Assembly: GCA_963837695.1 (NCBI GenBank)
Contig: CAWINZ010000001.1
Span: 119,532 to 183,531 of the forward strand
Length of the DNA stretch: 64,000 bases
Source of the DNA: VRUE01 sp963837695
GTDB lineage: Bacteria; Actinomycetota; Thermoleophilia; Solirubrobacterales; 70-9
Direction: 5' to 3'
Position 1 is the stretch's first letter; each line of letters opens with the position of its first letter. This document shows, in pieces, positions 17,671-27,700 of this stretch. A program made the position numbers and the translations under genes. The notes below the pieces were generated by a model. It worked only from the letters and a program-made list of their open reading frames with translations, had not been told where the DNA came from and searched no databases.

Positions 17671-19566
17671 GTGAGTGCCGATCCGACCCGCTTCCCCCCG
17701 ATCGGCAGCTACGGCTTCCTCTCCGACTGCCACACCAGCGCCCTCGTCTCCTACGACGGCCTGGTCGAGTGGCTCTGCCTGCCGCGCTTCGACTCGCCCA
17801 GCGCCTTTGCCGCCCTGCTCGACCGCGGCGCCGGCCATTTCAAGCTGAAGCCGCGCGGCGTCGTCGTGCCGATCAGTCGCCGCTACGCGCCGGGCACGTT
17901 GGTGATCGAGACGACCTGGGTGACCGACACCGGCTGGGCCGTGGTCCACGACGCGCTGACGATCGCAGACTGGGTCGAGCAGGCGGGCCCGGGCTCGCGC
18001 CCGGTTACCGAACACGAGTCCGACCACTCGCTGCTGCGCACGATCACCTGCATCGACGGCGAGGTCGAGCTCGAGATGGAATGCCTGCCGCGCTTCGCCT
18101 ACGGCGCCGAGAAGGCGACCTGGAGCGGCGGCGAGATCGGCGAGGCGACCGCGCGGGGCGGCGACGGGATCGAGCTGCAGTTGACCAGCGACATGGAGCT
18201 CTCGCTCGATGGCGCCGCCGCCCGCGGCACGGTCCGGCTGCGCGAGAACGAGACGAGCTTCTGCGCCCTGACCTGGGGAGACGACGACCTGGGCGGGCCG
18301 CGCAGCGCGCCGGAGGCCCTGGAGCGGCTCGACTCGACCGAAGACTTTTGGCGCAAGTGGTTGCGCGACGGCGACTTCCCCGACCACCCCTGGCGCATCC
18401 ACCTGCAACGCTCGGCGCTGGTCCTGAAGGGGCTGACCTACGCGCCGACGGGAGCGCTGCTGGCGGCGCCGACCACCTCGCTTCCCGAGACCCCCGGCGG
18501 CGAACGCAACTGGGACTACCGCTTCAGCTGGATCCGCGACTCGACCTTCAGCCTCTGGGCCCTGCACACGCTCGGCTTCGACCAGGAGGCGCGCGACTTC
18601 ATGCGTTTCATCATGGGCATCTGCCGCAAGGACCCCCAGCTGCAGATCATGTACGGGATCGGCGGCGAGAAAGAGCTGACGGAGAGCACGCTCGACCACC
18701 TCGGTGGCTACGGCGGGGCCAGCCCGGTGCGGATCGGCAACGGCGCCTTCGACCAGCGCCAGAACGACGTCTGGGGCGCCCTGCTCGACTCGATCTACCT
18801 GCACGAAAAGGCCCTGCGCGGCACCGGCACCCCTTCCGACCGTCAGCTGATCCGCCAACAGGTCGAAGCGGCGATCGAGGCCTGGCCCCACCCCGACCAG
18901 GGGATCTGGGAGTCGCGCGGCGAGCCCCAGCACTACGTCTCTTCGAAGCTGATGATCTGGGTCGCGGTCGATCGCGGCGCCCGGCTCGCGCGCAGCGTCG
19001 GAATCGACGACATCGCCGGCGAGTGGGAGAAGACGGCGGACGAGATCCGCGCGGAGATCCTCGAGCGCGGGGTCCGCGACGGCGTCTTCCGCCAGCACTA
19101 CGACACCGACGCGCTCGACGCCTCGACCCTGCTGATCCCGCTGCTGCGCTTCCTCCCGCCCGACGACCCGCGCGTGCGCGCCACGGTCGACGCGATCGCC
19201 GAGCAGCTGACCCAGCACGGCCTCGTCCTCCGCTACAAGGTCGAGGAGACTGACGACGGGCTGAGCGGCGAGGAGGGCACCTTCCTGATCTGCTCCTTCT
19301 GGCTCGTCTCGGCGCTCTCGGAGATCGGCGAGCCGGTGCGGGCGCGGAAACTCTGCGAGCGGCTGCTCGAGGCGGCCGGCTGGCTCGACCTCTACGCCGA
19401 GGAGCTGGAGGCCGAAAGCGGCCGCCACCTGGGCAACTTCCCCCAGGCGTTCACCCACCTGGCGCTGATCAACGCGGTCTCCCACGTGATCGCCGACGAG
19501 CAGCGCGAGGACGGCGGCGTCACCGCCGTGTTCAGCGAGATGGGCGGGGTCCGAGAAGGCCTCTGA
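17671..19566 (+). CDS. Glycoside hydrolase family 15 protein (glucoamylase/trehalase-like)
   Basis: 631-residue cytosolic-type GH15 enzyme, with no signal peptide seen. The N-terminal beta-sandwich domain starts at PPIGSYGFLSDCHTSALVSY, and the (alpha/alpha)6 barrel follows from about residue 265. Barrel landmarks: ERNWDYRFSWIRDSTFSLWA, DQGIWESRGEPQHYVSSKLM with a candidate general acid Glu, and EEGTFLICSFWLVSALSEIG with the second candidate Glu. In actinobacteria this family includes trehalases (mycobacterial type) and glucoamylase-like enzymes; the substrate cannot be told by eye. GTG start. It is divergent from ctaG and is one of only three plus-strand genes. Confidence 0.9.
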   Translation: MSADPTRFPPIGSYGFLSDCHTSALVSYDGLVEWLCLPRFDSPSAFAALLDRGAGHFKLKPRGVVVPISRRYAPGTLVIETTWVTDTGWAVVHDALTIADWVEQAGPGSRPVTEHESDHSLLRTITCIDGEVELEMECLPRFAYGAEKATWSGGEIGEATARGGDGIELQLTSDMELSLDGAAARGTVRLRENETSFCALTWGDDDLGGPRSAPEALERLDSTEDFWRKWLRDGDFPDHPWRIHLQRSALVLKGLTYAPTGALLAAPTTSLPETPGGERNWDYRFSWIRDSTFSLWALHTLGFDQEARDFMRFIMGICRKDPQLQIMYGIGGEKELTESTLDHLGGYGGASPVRIGNGAFDQRQNDVWGALLDSIYLHEKALRGTGTPSDRQLIRQQVEAAIEAWPHPDQGIWESRGEPQHYVSSKLMIWVAVDRGARLARSVGIDDIAGEWEKTADEIRAEILERGVRDGVFRQHYDTDALDASTLLIPLLRFLPPDDPRVRATVDAIAEQLTQHGLVLRYKVEETDDGLSGEEGTFLICSFWLVSALSEIGEPVRARKLCERLLEAAGWLDLYAEELEAESGRHLGNFPQAFTHLALINAVSHVIADEQREDGGVTAVFSEMGGVREGL

Positions 19567-19607
19567 ACGGGTTTCGGGCGCACGATTGCTTGCGCAGACG
19601 AAAGATC

Positions 19608-19639
19608 TTCAGACAGAAGCTCTAGGTCTCTCCTATATT
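19608..19639 (+). promoter_or_regulatory. Possible promoter of the winged-helix gene pair
   Basis: TATATT at 19634-19639 stands out in an otherwise GC-rich region and lies 10 bp before the ATG at 19650, so any transcript would be nearly leaderless. Upstream, TTCAGA (19608-19613) is a weak -35 candidate at a spacing of 20 bp. The 19567-19649 gap holds nothing else recognisable. Confidence 0.35.
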
Positions 19640-19649
19640 CCCTGTTCTT

Positions 19650-19985
19650 ATGGCAGGGTCCAAAGACGGCGGCAGGCGCCGCGACACGGAGCAGCACCAT
19701 CGCCGTGCCGCGCTGGCGCATCCCGTGCGGCAGGAAATTCTCCGGCTGATGCTCGACGGCATGGAGGCCGGCGCGGTCGAGATCGGGGCCGAGCTGGGTG
19801 AGGAGCCCGACGCCATCGCCTACCACCTGGGCGTGCTGAGGAGGCGCCGGGCGGTGAAGGCGATAGCCAAGGACCCGCCCGCGCCGCCTTACTTCCGTCT
19901 GGAACCGAGCGCGCTGTGGGTCCGCAAAATGCTTGCTGAACTCAGGAAACAGGGCGAAGACGACGATCAAGGGGGGAGAGAATGA
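19650..19985 (+). CDS. ArsR-like winged-helix transcriptional regulator
   Basis: 111 residues. The basic N-terminus is followed by RRAALAHPVRQEILRLML, the ArsR-type opening helix, then a helix-turn-helix in VEIGAELGEEPDAIAYHLGVLRRRRAVKAI (about residues 46-75) and a short wing with PPYFRLEPSALWVRKML. There are no conserved Cys/His metal ligands. It probably binds DNA as a dimer; ligand and targets are unknown. It is followed 27 bp later by another small winged-helix-like gene. Confidence 0.8.
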   Translation: MAGSKDGGRRRDTEQHHRRAALAHPVRQEILRLMLDGMEAGAVEIGAELGEEPDAIAYHLGVLRRRRAVKAIAKDPPAPPYFRLEPSALWVRKMLAELRKQGEDDDQGGRE

Positions 19986-20012
19986 GGCCGAGCGGCCTTA
20001 GTAGGTGACCCG

Positions 20013-20282
20013 ATGGAAGACATGGACGAAACCCGAAACCCGAGCGCGCAGGACATGACCATCGAAGCCGCCGTCCTGCGGCAGCTCCTGGCCCTCCACC
20101 CGATCCAGCTGACGGTCGGCGAGCTCGTGCGGGAGATCGGCGGCGAGGCCGCTGACTTCGCTCAGACCGACTCGGTCGAGCGCGCCATCGACCAGCTCTC
20201 CGCAGCCGGCCTGTTGCACGTCAACGGCAGCATCGTCCTCCCCAGCCGAGCCGCGCTGCGCTTCTACGAACTGTCGGAGTGA
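20013..20282 (+). CDS. Small winged-helix-like protein (unknown role)
   Basis: 89 residues, MEDMDETRNPSAQDMTIEAA at the start (a second ATG lies in frame at codon 4). The pattern of helices AVLRQLLALHPIQLTVGELV and DSVERAIDQLSAAGLLHVNG, then a short strand pair (IVLPSRAALRFYEL), fits a minimal winged helix. Likely co-transcribed with the preceding ArsR-like gene. Its end overlaps the convergent hydrolase gene by 19 bp. No family name can be given. Confidence 0.7.
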   Translation: MEDMDETRNPSAQDMTIEAAVLRQLLALHPIQLTVGELVREIGGEAADFAQTDSVERAIDQLSAAGLLHVNGSIVLPSRAALRFYELSE

Positions 20283-21085
20283 GCGGCGCCCCCGACGAGC
20301 GGCTGCTCATCGGGGTCGAGGAAGCGCTCCACAGCGGCGATCGTCTCCGCCGGCGACTCCCAGAGGACGTTGTGGCCGTTGGGCACCTCGACCTTCCTCA
20401 GCAGCTCGCCGAGCTCGTCCTCGTAACGACGGTACTGACTGCTGGCGTCGAAGAGCGGCTTTTCGGCGGCGACGATCAGGGTCGGGACCCGCGCGATCGG
20501 CGGCGGCGGCAGGGTCATCTCGCTCCAGGCGACGACCGCGGTGCTCGGACAGAAGCTGAAGCGATAGCGCCCGTCCGGCCCTTTGCGGACATCATCCTCG
20601 ACGTAGGCGGCGACAACCTCGCGCGGCGAGGCGACGATCGTGTCGTTGGAGAGCAGCGCGTTGACCGCCCCGTCGATCGTGGCGAAGCTCCAATCGAGGC
20701 GTTCGAGTTCGGCGCTCTGCAGGGCCCGGTCGGGGGGCACCAGCAGGCCCGGGTCGAGCAGGGCAAGCCTCTCGGTGCGGCCAACAAGCTTCGCCGCAAG
20801 GGCCGCAGCCAGTCGCCCGCCAAAACTGTGGCCCACCCAACTGGCCCGCTCGATGCCGAGCGACTCGATCGTCTCCTCGACGTCACGCACATGCGTCTCG
20901 ACGTTCCACGGCGGCTCGCAACCTGACCCCCCATGCCCGCGCAGATCCACGGACACCACCGAGTGACCGTTTTCCGCCAGGCGCCTGCCGAGATCCTCGA
21001 AGACCGAGCCGTGCTGGGCGACGCCGTGAATGCAGACGATCGTGCTGGGGTCGCTTGTGCCCCAACGGTGCGTGTTCAGCTTCAT
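20264..21085 (-). CDS. Alpha/beta hydrolase, last gene of the PKS operon
   Basis: 273 residues with a standard alpha/beta-hydrolase fold. IVCIHGVAQHGSVFEDLG gives the HG oxyanion region, WVGHSFGGR the nucleophile elbow (Ser near residue 97), and VPNGHNVLWES the catalytic His. The start overlaps the end of the methyltransferase gene by 4 bp (ATGA), so it is in the PKS transcript. Possible roles are an editing (type II) thioesterase, an ester or lactone hydrolase, or a cyclisation enzyme. The sequence lacks the compact size typical of type II thioesterases, so a tailoring or unrelated hydrolase is equally likely. Confidence 0.85.
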   Translation of the reverse strand: MKLNTHRWGTSDPSTIVCIHGVAQHGSVFEDLGRRLAENGHSVVSVDLRGHGGSGCEPPWNVETHVRDVEETIESLGIERASWVGHSFGGRLAAALAAKLVGRTERLALLDPGLLVPPDRALQSAELERLDWSFATIDGAVNALLSNDTIVASPREVVAAYVEDDVRKGPDGRYRFSFCPSTAVVAWSEMTLPPPPIARVPTLIVAAEKPLFDASSQYRRYEDELGELLRKVEVPNGHNVLWESPAETIAAVERFLDPDEQPLVGGAAHSDSS

Positions 21086-21798
21086 GCCGCCTCTCCTTGG
21101 GTGTCGATTCCCTGCTTGGTCGCCGTAAACAGCGCGATGACACCCTGCACCTCAACTTCGGAGGAGGGGAATGTCGCAGTCAGCCCCGCTTCGAGATCCT
21201 CGCGGCGATCGTCAAGATTGGAGAACGACCCTTTCCGATTCAGGCGCTCCACCGCCTTGCGCGATTGCTTGCTGTGGTCTGCCTCGAGGCCCAGCACAGT
21301 TGCGCCGAAGAGCGTCCCGCCAGGGGCGAGGGCCTGCCTCGCATGCTCGAAAGCAACACGCTTGTCGCGCAGCGTTCCGGGAACGCAGTGCAGAAGGTTT
21401 GACATAGCCACCGATTCGAATGATTCCGGGGGGAGGCCCCACGGCTCGAGCACGTTGGCCTGATGGGTGCGAGGCCGATAGCGCCGCAGGCGACGCGCAG
21501 CGAACCTGAGCGAGTTCGGGTTCAGATCCATGAGCGTGATCTCGGGCGCATCAGATGAGAAGCGGCAACGGTCGATCAGATACCCGCTAGCCACGCCGAT
21601 GTCGAGGTGACGGTTGCCGGCATTTTCGTCATACAGGTCGAGGATGTGGCTTTTCGGACAGCGCCAGAGCCGTGGCAGGGAGTAGCGCATCACGAGCAGG
21701 TCATATAGAGGGAGGGCGAGTCGGGTGTAGGCGGCCTGGCCTGCGTAAGCCGGATCGTCCGCGTCCGGGCGCACCACTATTTCCGCGTCAGCTTGCAT
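21082..21798 (-). CDS. Class I SAM-dependent methyltransferase next to the PKS
   Basis: 238 residues. The SAM-binding motif I is HLDIGVASGYLIDRCRF (about residues 63-79), then LMDLNPNSLRFAARRL as the motif II acidic loop, and SVAMSNLLHCVPG and LAPGGTLFGATVLG as motifs IV-V. The ATG at 21798 directly follows the PKS stop (TAAATG), which implies coupling to the synthase. The pattern of motifs resembles small-molecule O-methyltransferases found with polyene-pyrone PKSs, as far as memory allows; this is not confirmed. It most plausibly methylates the released polyketide. Confidence 0.85.
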   Translation of the reverse strand: MQADAEIVVRPDADDPAYAGQAAYTRLALPLYDLLVMRYSLPRLWRCPKSHILDLYDENAGNRHLDIGVASGYLIDRCRFSSDAPEITLMDLNPNSLRFAARRLRRYRPRTHQANVLEPWGLPPESFESVAMSNLLHCVPGTLRDKRVAFEHARQALAPGGTLFGATVLGLEADHSKQSRKAVERLNRKGSFSNLDDRREDLEAGLTATFPSSEVEVQGVIALFTATKQGIDTQGEAA

Positions 21799-24700
21799 TT
21801 ACTTGCCTTTCGTCGGTGATTTGGCCAGCGACGCGAGCAGTTCGTGCATCGCCCGCGCGGTGTCATCTGCGTGTTCCCACATCATCGTCAGGTGATTTCC
21901 AGGCGTCCTGACGGTCTCGAGTGGCGGGAGAATCTCCGCCATCTCGTCAATCTGTTCCTCGACCACCTCGAGCGGTTCTTTGGCTCGGACCATCAGCACA
22001 GGGGCGCCGAGCTCCTCCGGCTCCCACTCGCCAAACAGTTGGAAGTAATGGGCCATCGCGGTCAGTCGCGCGTCGTCAGGTGGTACGAAGAGTTGCTCTC
22101 CCCGGTCCCCGCGGGCGGTAGGCATGAGCTCCAACAGCTTCGCCGTGTGGACCGAGGTGGAGGGTGTGTCGAGGAGAATGACAGCCGCCGCCGGGGTTCC
22201 CAGTCGCTCGAGCGATGCCGCGACGGCGTGGGCGGCCCAACCGCCCGAAGAGTATCCGGCGAGGGCAAAGCTCGAATCGCCCCAATCGCGCTGAATAGCC
22301 TCCGCCGTCGACCTGGCAAAGGCGTCGAGATCGGCTGGCAGGGGCTCTCCCGCCGCGAAGCCCGGCAGGCGCAGCCCGATGGCGGACCGCCTGCCACGCA
22401 GCCCCTGCGCCAGCCTCACGTATTCCTGGGGGCCCGACATCGCGACCAGCGAGGAGACCAGGACCAGCCCGGGCGAGACCTTGCCGTCGGCGAGACTGAC
22501 GGGGGCAGGAGAATCTCCGACGGCGAGCGGACGATCGAAACTGGGACGGTACTTGGCAGCCCCAGTCAGCAGGTCCATGAAGGCGTCGATCTCGCCCTGC
22601 TCCCGCGCCCGATCGAGCAAGCCGCCGAAGGTGCCGGTCGATTGGCCGTCATCGGGTGCGGTCGGCGCCGACGAATCCAGTGCCTCGCCTACGTGGCGCG
22701 CCAGCTCTTGGACCGTCGGCTGGTCGGCAAGCACCGATACGGGAACCTGCGCGCCAACCATCGCGGCAACGCGGTTGCGGAGTTCCATAGCGCCGACCGA
22801 GTCGAGCCCGAGCTCGAGGAGAGGCCGGGTCGGATCAACCGCAGCGGCCGAGCTGTAACCGAGGATCTCCGCGATCTGGGCGCGGAGCAAATCGAGGATC
22901 GCGGCCTCCCGCTCCTCGACGGCCAGCGCGGCAAGCCGACCCGCGAAGGCCTCCGGGCGACGCCGCGGGCGAACGCTCGTCAACTCACGCAGGGCCGCCG
23001 GCAGCACACCCGCCTCACCCATGCCGCGCAGTCGGGCCGAGCTGAAGCGGATCGGCGCCAGCAGAGGCAGGTCGAGCTCGCGGGCAGCGTCGAAGAGGTC
23101 GAGCGCATCGTCGTCGGGCAGCGGCACAGCCGCGTCGCGCGGCACCTCGTCCCCATCTCCGGCCCAAGGGCCCCAGGAGAGCGACGCGCCCGACAGACCA
23201 AGACCTTGGCGATAAAAGGCCAGCGCGTCTAGAAAAGCGCCGCAGGCCGCGACCGATGCCTGGCCCGTACCGCCGAGCAAGCCGGCCGCGGAGGAGAAGG
23301 CAAGCAGCCGCGAACCGTCCACCTCCGCGGTCAGCTCGTGTAGCCGCCAGGCGGCCTCAATCCGTGCCTGCAGCGCATCGTCATCGACCGGCACATAGAC
23401 GACCGTGCGCAGTGGGTGCTCGGCGGGAACCGAGTCGACCAACCACTCGAGCGTAGCCGGATCGGCGAGGTCGGCCGGCCTGGCATACCGGAAGTACGCG
23501 ACACCGTGCGCCGCGGCGAGATGATCCGCCACCGCCTTCCCGCGTCCATCGACGTCGCCGGCGATCAGCACTGTCGAATCTAGGTCGAGCGACAAAATGG
23601 GCCCATCCGATGCCTCCACCTGGACCGGGATCACGCGGGGAACCAGGGCCTCGCCCGCCCGCAGGGCGATCTGGGGCTCGTCCGCTCCCCGCGCCAGCGC
23701 CGCCCGCATCGCCTTCTCGGATGCCTCGCTTCCGTCGCTGTCGACAAGCGCGAAGCGTCCGGGGTTCTCCGCGATCGCCGAGCGCAGGAGGCCCCAGACG
23801 GCCGCCGCCGCCAGGTCGGGTTGCTCATCACCCGCGGCGGCGATCGCGCCGCGGGTGATCAGCGTGAGGCGCTCGCCGCCGCGCTCCTCATCGGCGATCC
23901 ACCGCTGCAAGTGGCCAAGTGCCTGCTCGGCTGTCGCCTGTGCCGCGGCGGCTAGCTCGCCCGCGTCGACCTCAGCTGCGACGATCTCGACCGTCTCCCC
24001 CGCGACATCGCCCGCCCCTTCCAGAGAGATCGGCTGCCAACGGACGCTGAAGAGGGAGCGTCGCCGCCGAGCCGATTCGACCTTGCCTCGGTCCAGCCGT
24101 GCGGATTCGAGCGAGGTGGCACTGAGCACGGGGTTGCCGTCGAGGTCGTAGGCAATGAGGCTGCGCACTCCTTCGTCAGAGTCGAGCACCAGGCGCAGGC
24201 TCGACGCACCCTCCGCGTGCAGGGCGACCTGGCGCCACTCACGGGGTAACTCGACCTCGCCTGAATCCTGCTCCCCTAGTCCGGCGCCCTCCAGCGCAAA
24301 CTCAAGCAGGCCCGGATGCAGCGCGAAGCGCTCAGCATCATGCGCTTCGTCCTCGGGCAGGAAGACCTCGGCGTGGACGCAATCGCCTTCCGGGGGCCAG
24401 GCGGCGAGGGACTCGGGCACGGTGAGAGCCTCGGCAGACAAAACACCGCTGGCGCGACGGACCCATCCAGCCCCCTCCTCCTCGTCGCGAGAATAGATCG
24501 AGAGGCTACGCCGACCCTCGCCATCCGGCTCCTCGAGCCGCGCCTGCAGGGCGACGACGCCGTGCTCGGCGAGAATCAACGGCTCGTGCAGGACGAGCTC
24601 GGCGACCGCCCCGGCGCCGCACGAAACGCAGGTCTGCCACGCCAGCTCAAGGAAGACGCCGCCGGGCACGAGCACCTGGCCGGCGACCGCGCGCCGCGCC

Positions 24701-27700
24701 AGCCATGACTGAGCCTGGGGGGAAAGTGTGCCACTCAGCACCAAGCGGCCGCCATCTCCGCCGGCCAGGTCAACCGTGCTGTCGACGAGCGGGTGCGCCA
24801 TCGAGGTCTCGTCGGCCTCGACGGGAGCAAACGCGGTCGCCAGACCGGCATCCAGCCAGTAGCGCTCGCGCTGGAACGGGTAGGTGGGCAATGACACGCG
24901 CCTCACGCCGGAGCCGTCGAAGAAGGCCTCCCAGTCGACCGTAACTCCGTTGACCTGGGCCTCGGCAAGCGAGCGGGCAAAGCATCCCGCGTCGTCCTCG
25001 TCGCGGCGCAGGGTCGACAACAGCAGTGCATCGGCGGGACTCTCAAGCTCATCCTCGACCGTCTCGGCGACACCAAAGGCGAGCACCGGATGCGGGCCGA
25101 CCTCGACGAAGGCGCGGCGGCCGGCCCTCAACAACGACCGCAGCACCGGCTCCAGGCGAACCGTCTGCCGCAGGTTGCGGTACCAGTACCTCGGACCCAT
25201 ATCCTTCGCGTCGATCTCCTCCCCCGTTACGGTCGAGTGGATGGGAATGTCGGCACTGCGGGGGACAATCGGAGCGAAGACCTCCAGGAGCTCATCCTCG
25301 AGCACATCGATCTGGGCGGAATGGGCGGCGTAGTCGACCGCGATAGCCCGGGTCGCCACACCGTCGCGCCCGCAGTCCGCTTCGACAGCGGCGAGGGCCT
25401 CGGGGTCGCCGGAGAGAACCAGGGACGCGGGGCCGTTGATCGCTGCCAGCGAGATGCGGTCCCCGAGGCCATCCGTGTATCGGGGCAACCCCTCGACTGG
25501 GAGCGACACCGCAAGCATCCCGCCTTTGCCGGCAAGCTTCGCCATCGCCTTGCCACGCTCGGCGACGATCAGGGAGGCATCGGCGAGCGACAGCGCCCCG
25601 GCCACGTGCGCCGCCGCTATCTCCCCCTGGGAGTGGCCGACCACGGCTGCCGGCGTCACGCCGCATTCGCGCCACAGCCTCGCAAGGGAGACCATCACGG
25701 CGAAGAGCGCAGGCTGGACCACGTCGAGACGCTCCAACCATGCAGCGTCAGCGTCTCCGAGTACCTCAGCCAAGGACCACTCGACGTGCTCGGAGAGAGC
25801 CTCTTCGCAGGCCGAGATGTGACCCGCGAAGGCGGGCGAGGATTCGATCAGGCCAGTCGCCATCTCCTTCGCCTGGGCGCCCTGACCGGGAAAGAGAAAT
25901 ACCGGGCGGTGCGCCCGGCGCGTCTCACCTCGGGCCAAGCCGGGTGCCGGCCTGTCCTCTGCAAGGGCATCGAGCGAAGCGAGCAGCGCGGCTCGGTCCG
26001 TGCCGAGAACCACCGCTCGCCGCTCCAGGGCGGCCCGTGTGCTGGCCAGCGAATAGGCGACATCCCGCGGCTCCAGCTCCGGGTTGGCGCGCAGGTGCCT
26101 CGCCAGGCGCCCGGAAGCCGCAGCCAGGGCCGGCTCCGTTTTCGCCGAAAGCACCAGCGGGATCAGGCTCGACAGAGGCATGGCGGGAGCCTCCTCGACG
26201 TCGCTGGTCTCGCCGCCAGCGCTCAGCTCGGTTCGCCCGACCACCACCGGCTCCTCCAGGATCAGGTGGGCATTGGTCCCGCTGGCACCGAACGAAGAGA
26301 CCCCCGCCCTGCGAGGGGCGCCATTCGCCTCCCACTCGATCTCCTCGGTGAGGAGCTCAATCTGTCCCGCCTCCCAGTCGACCTTGGTCGACGGAGCGCC
26401 GACGTGCAGCGTTTTAGGCAGGATGCGCTCCCGCATCGCCAGCGCCATCTTGATCACCCCGCCGACTCCCGCGGCCGCCTGGGTGTGACCGATGTTCGAC
26501 TTGAGCGAACCGAGCTTCAGCGGCGCCTCCCTGTCCTGGCCGTAGGTCGCGAGCAGCGCGCCGGCCTCGATCGGATCCCCCAGCGTGGTGCCCGTTCCGT
26601 GCGCCTCGACCACTTCCACATCGCTCGCGTGCAGGCGAGCGTTCGCCAGCGCCTGGCGGATCACGCGCTCCTGCGATGGGCCGTTGGGCGCAGCCAAGCC
26701 GTTCGAGGCGCCGTCCTGGTTCACAGCGGAGCCGCGGACGATGGCGTACACAGGATGCCCGGCCCGTTCGGCGTCGACCAGCCGCTCGAGGATCACCATG
26801 CCAACCCCATCCGAGAAGCCGGTCCCGTCGGCGGCGTCGGAGAAAGCCTTGCAACGCCCGTCCGGAGCGACACCTCGCTGGTGGCTGAACTGAACAAAAA
26901 CGCTCGGGGTCGAGAGGATCGTGACCCCACCCGCCAGTGCCAGCGTGCACTCTCCCCCTCGCAAAGCCTGGGAGGCGAGATGCATCGCGACGAGCGAGGA
27001 GGAACATGCGGTGTTGACGGTGATCGCCGGGCCCTCGAGACCGAGGGTGTATGCGATGCGGCCGGAAACGATGCTCGACGAAACGATCGGTGTGGGTCCG
27101 TAGTCCTGGTAGGCAACCCCGGCGAAGACGCCAGTGAGGCTCTTGCGCAGCGAAAGGGGATCGATTCTGGCGTCCTCCAGGGCCTCCCAGGAGGATTCGA
27201 GCAGGAGGCGTTCCTGCGGGTCCATGACAATCGCCTCGCGTGGCGAGATACCGAAAAACCCGGCGTCGAACTCGGCTGCCTCGTCGAGGAAGCCACCCTC
27301 GCACACGTAGGACGTGCCGAGATGCGCGGGGTCCGGGTCATAGACGCCGTCCAGGTCCCAGCCGCGGTCGGTAGGAAATTCGGTGATGCTGTCGCGGCCC
27401 TCGGCGACCAGGCGCCAGAGCTCCTCGGGTGAGGCGACACCGCCAGGGTAGCGGCAGGCCATGCCGACGATCGCGATCGGCTCCTCGCTCGCCTGGGCCC
27501 TGACCGTGGTCTGGAGCCGGGCTCCGCTCGGGCCGAGGTCGGTGAGGATGTACTCGGCCAATGAGATCGTGGTCGGATGATCGAAGACCACAGTGGTGGG
27601 TAGGCGCAGTCCCGTCTTCTCACTCAATCGGTTGCGCAACTCCACCGCAGTGAGCGATTCAAAGCCGAGGTCTCGAAAGGTCCGGTCAGGATCGACGGCC

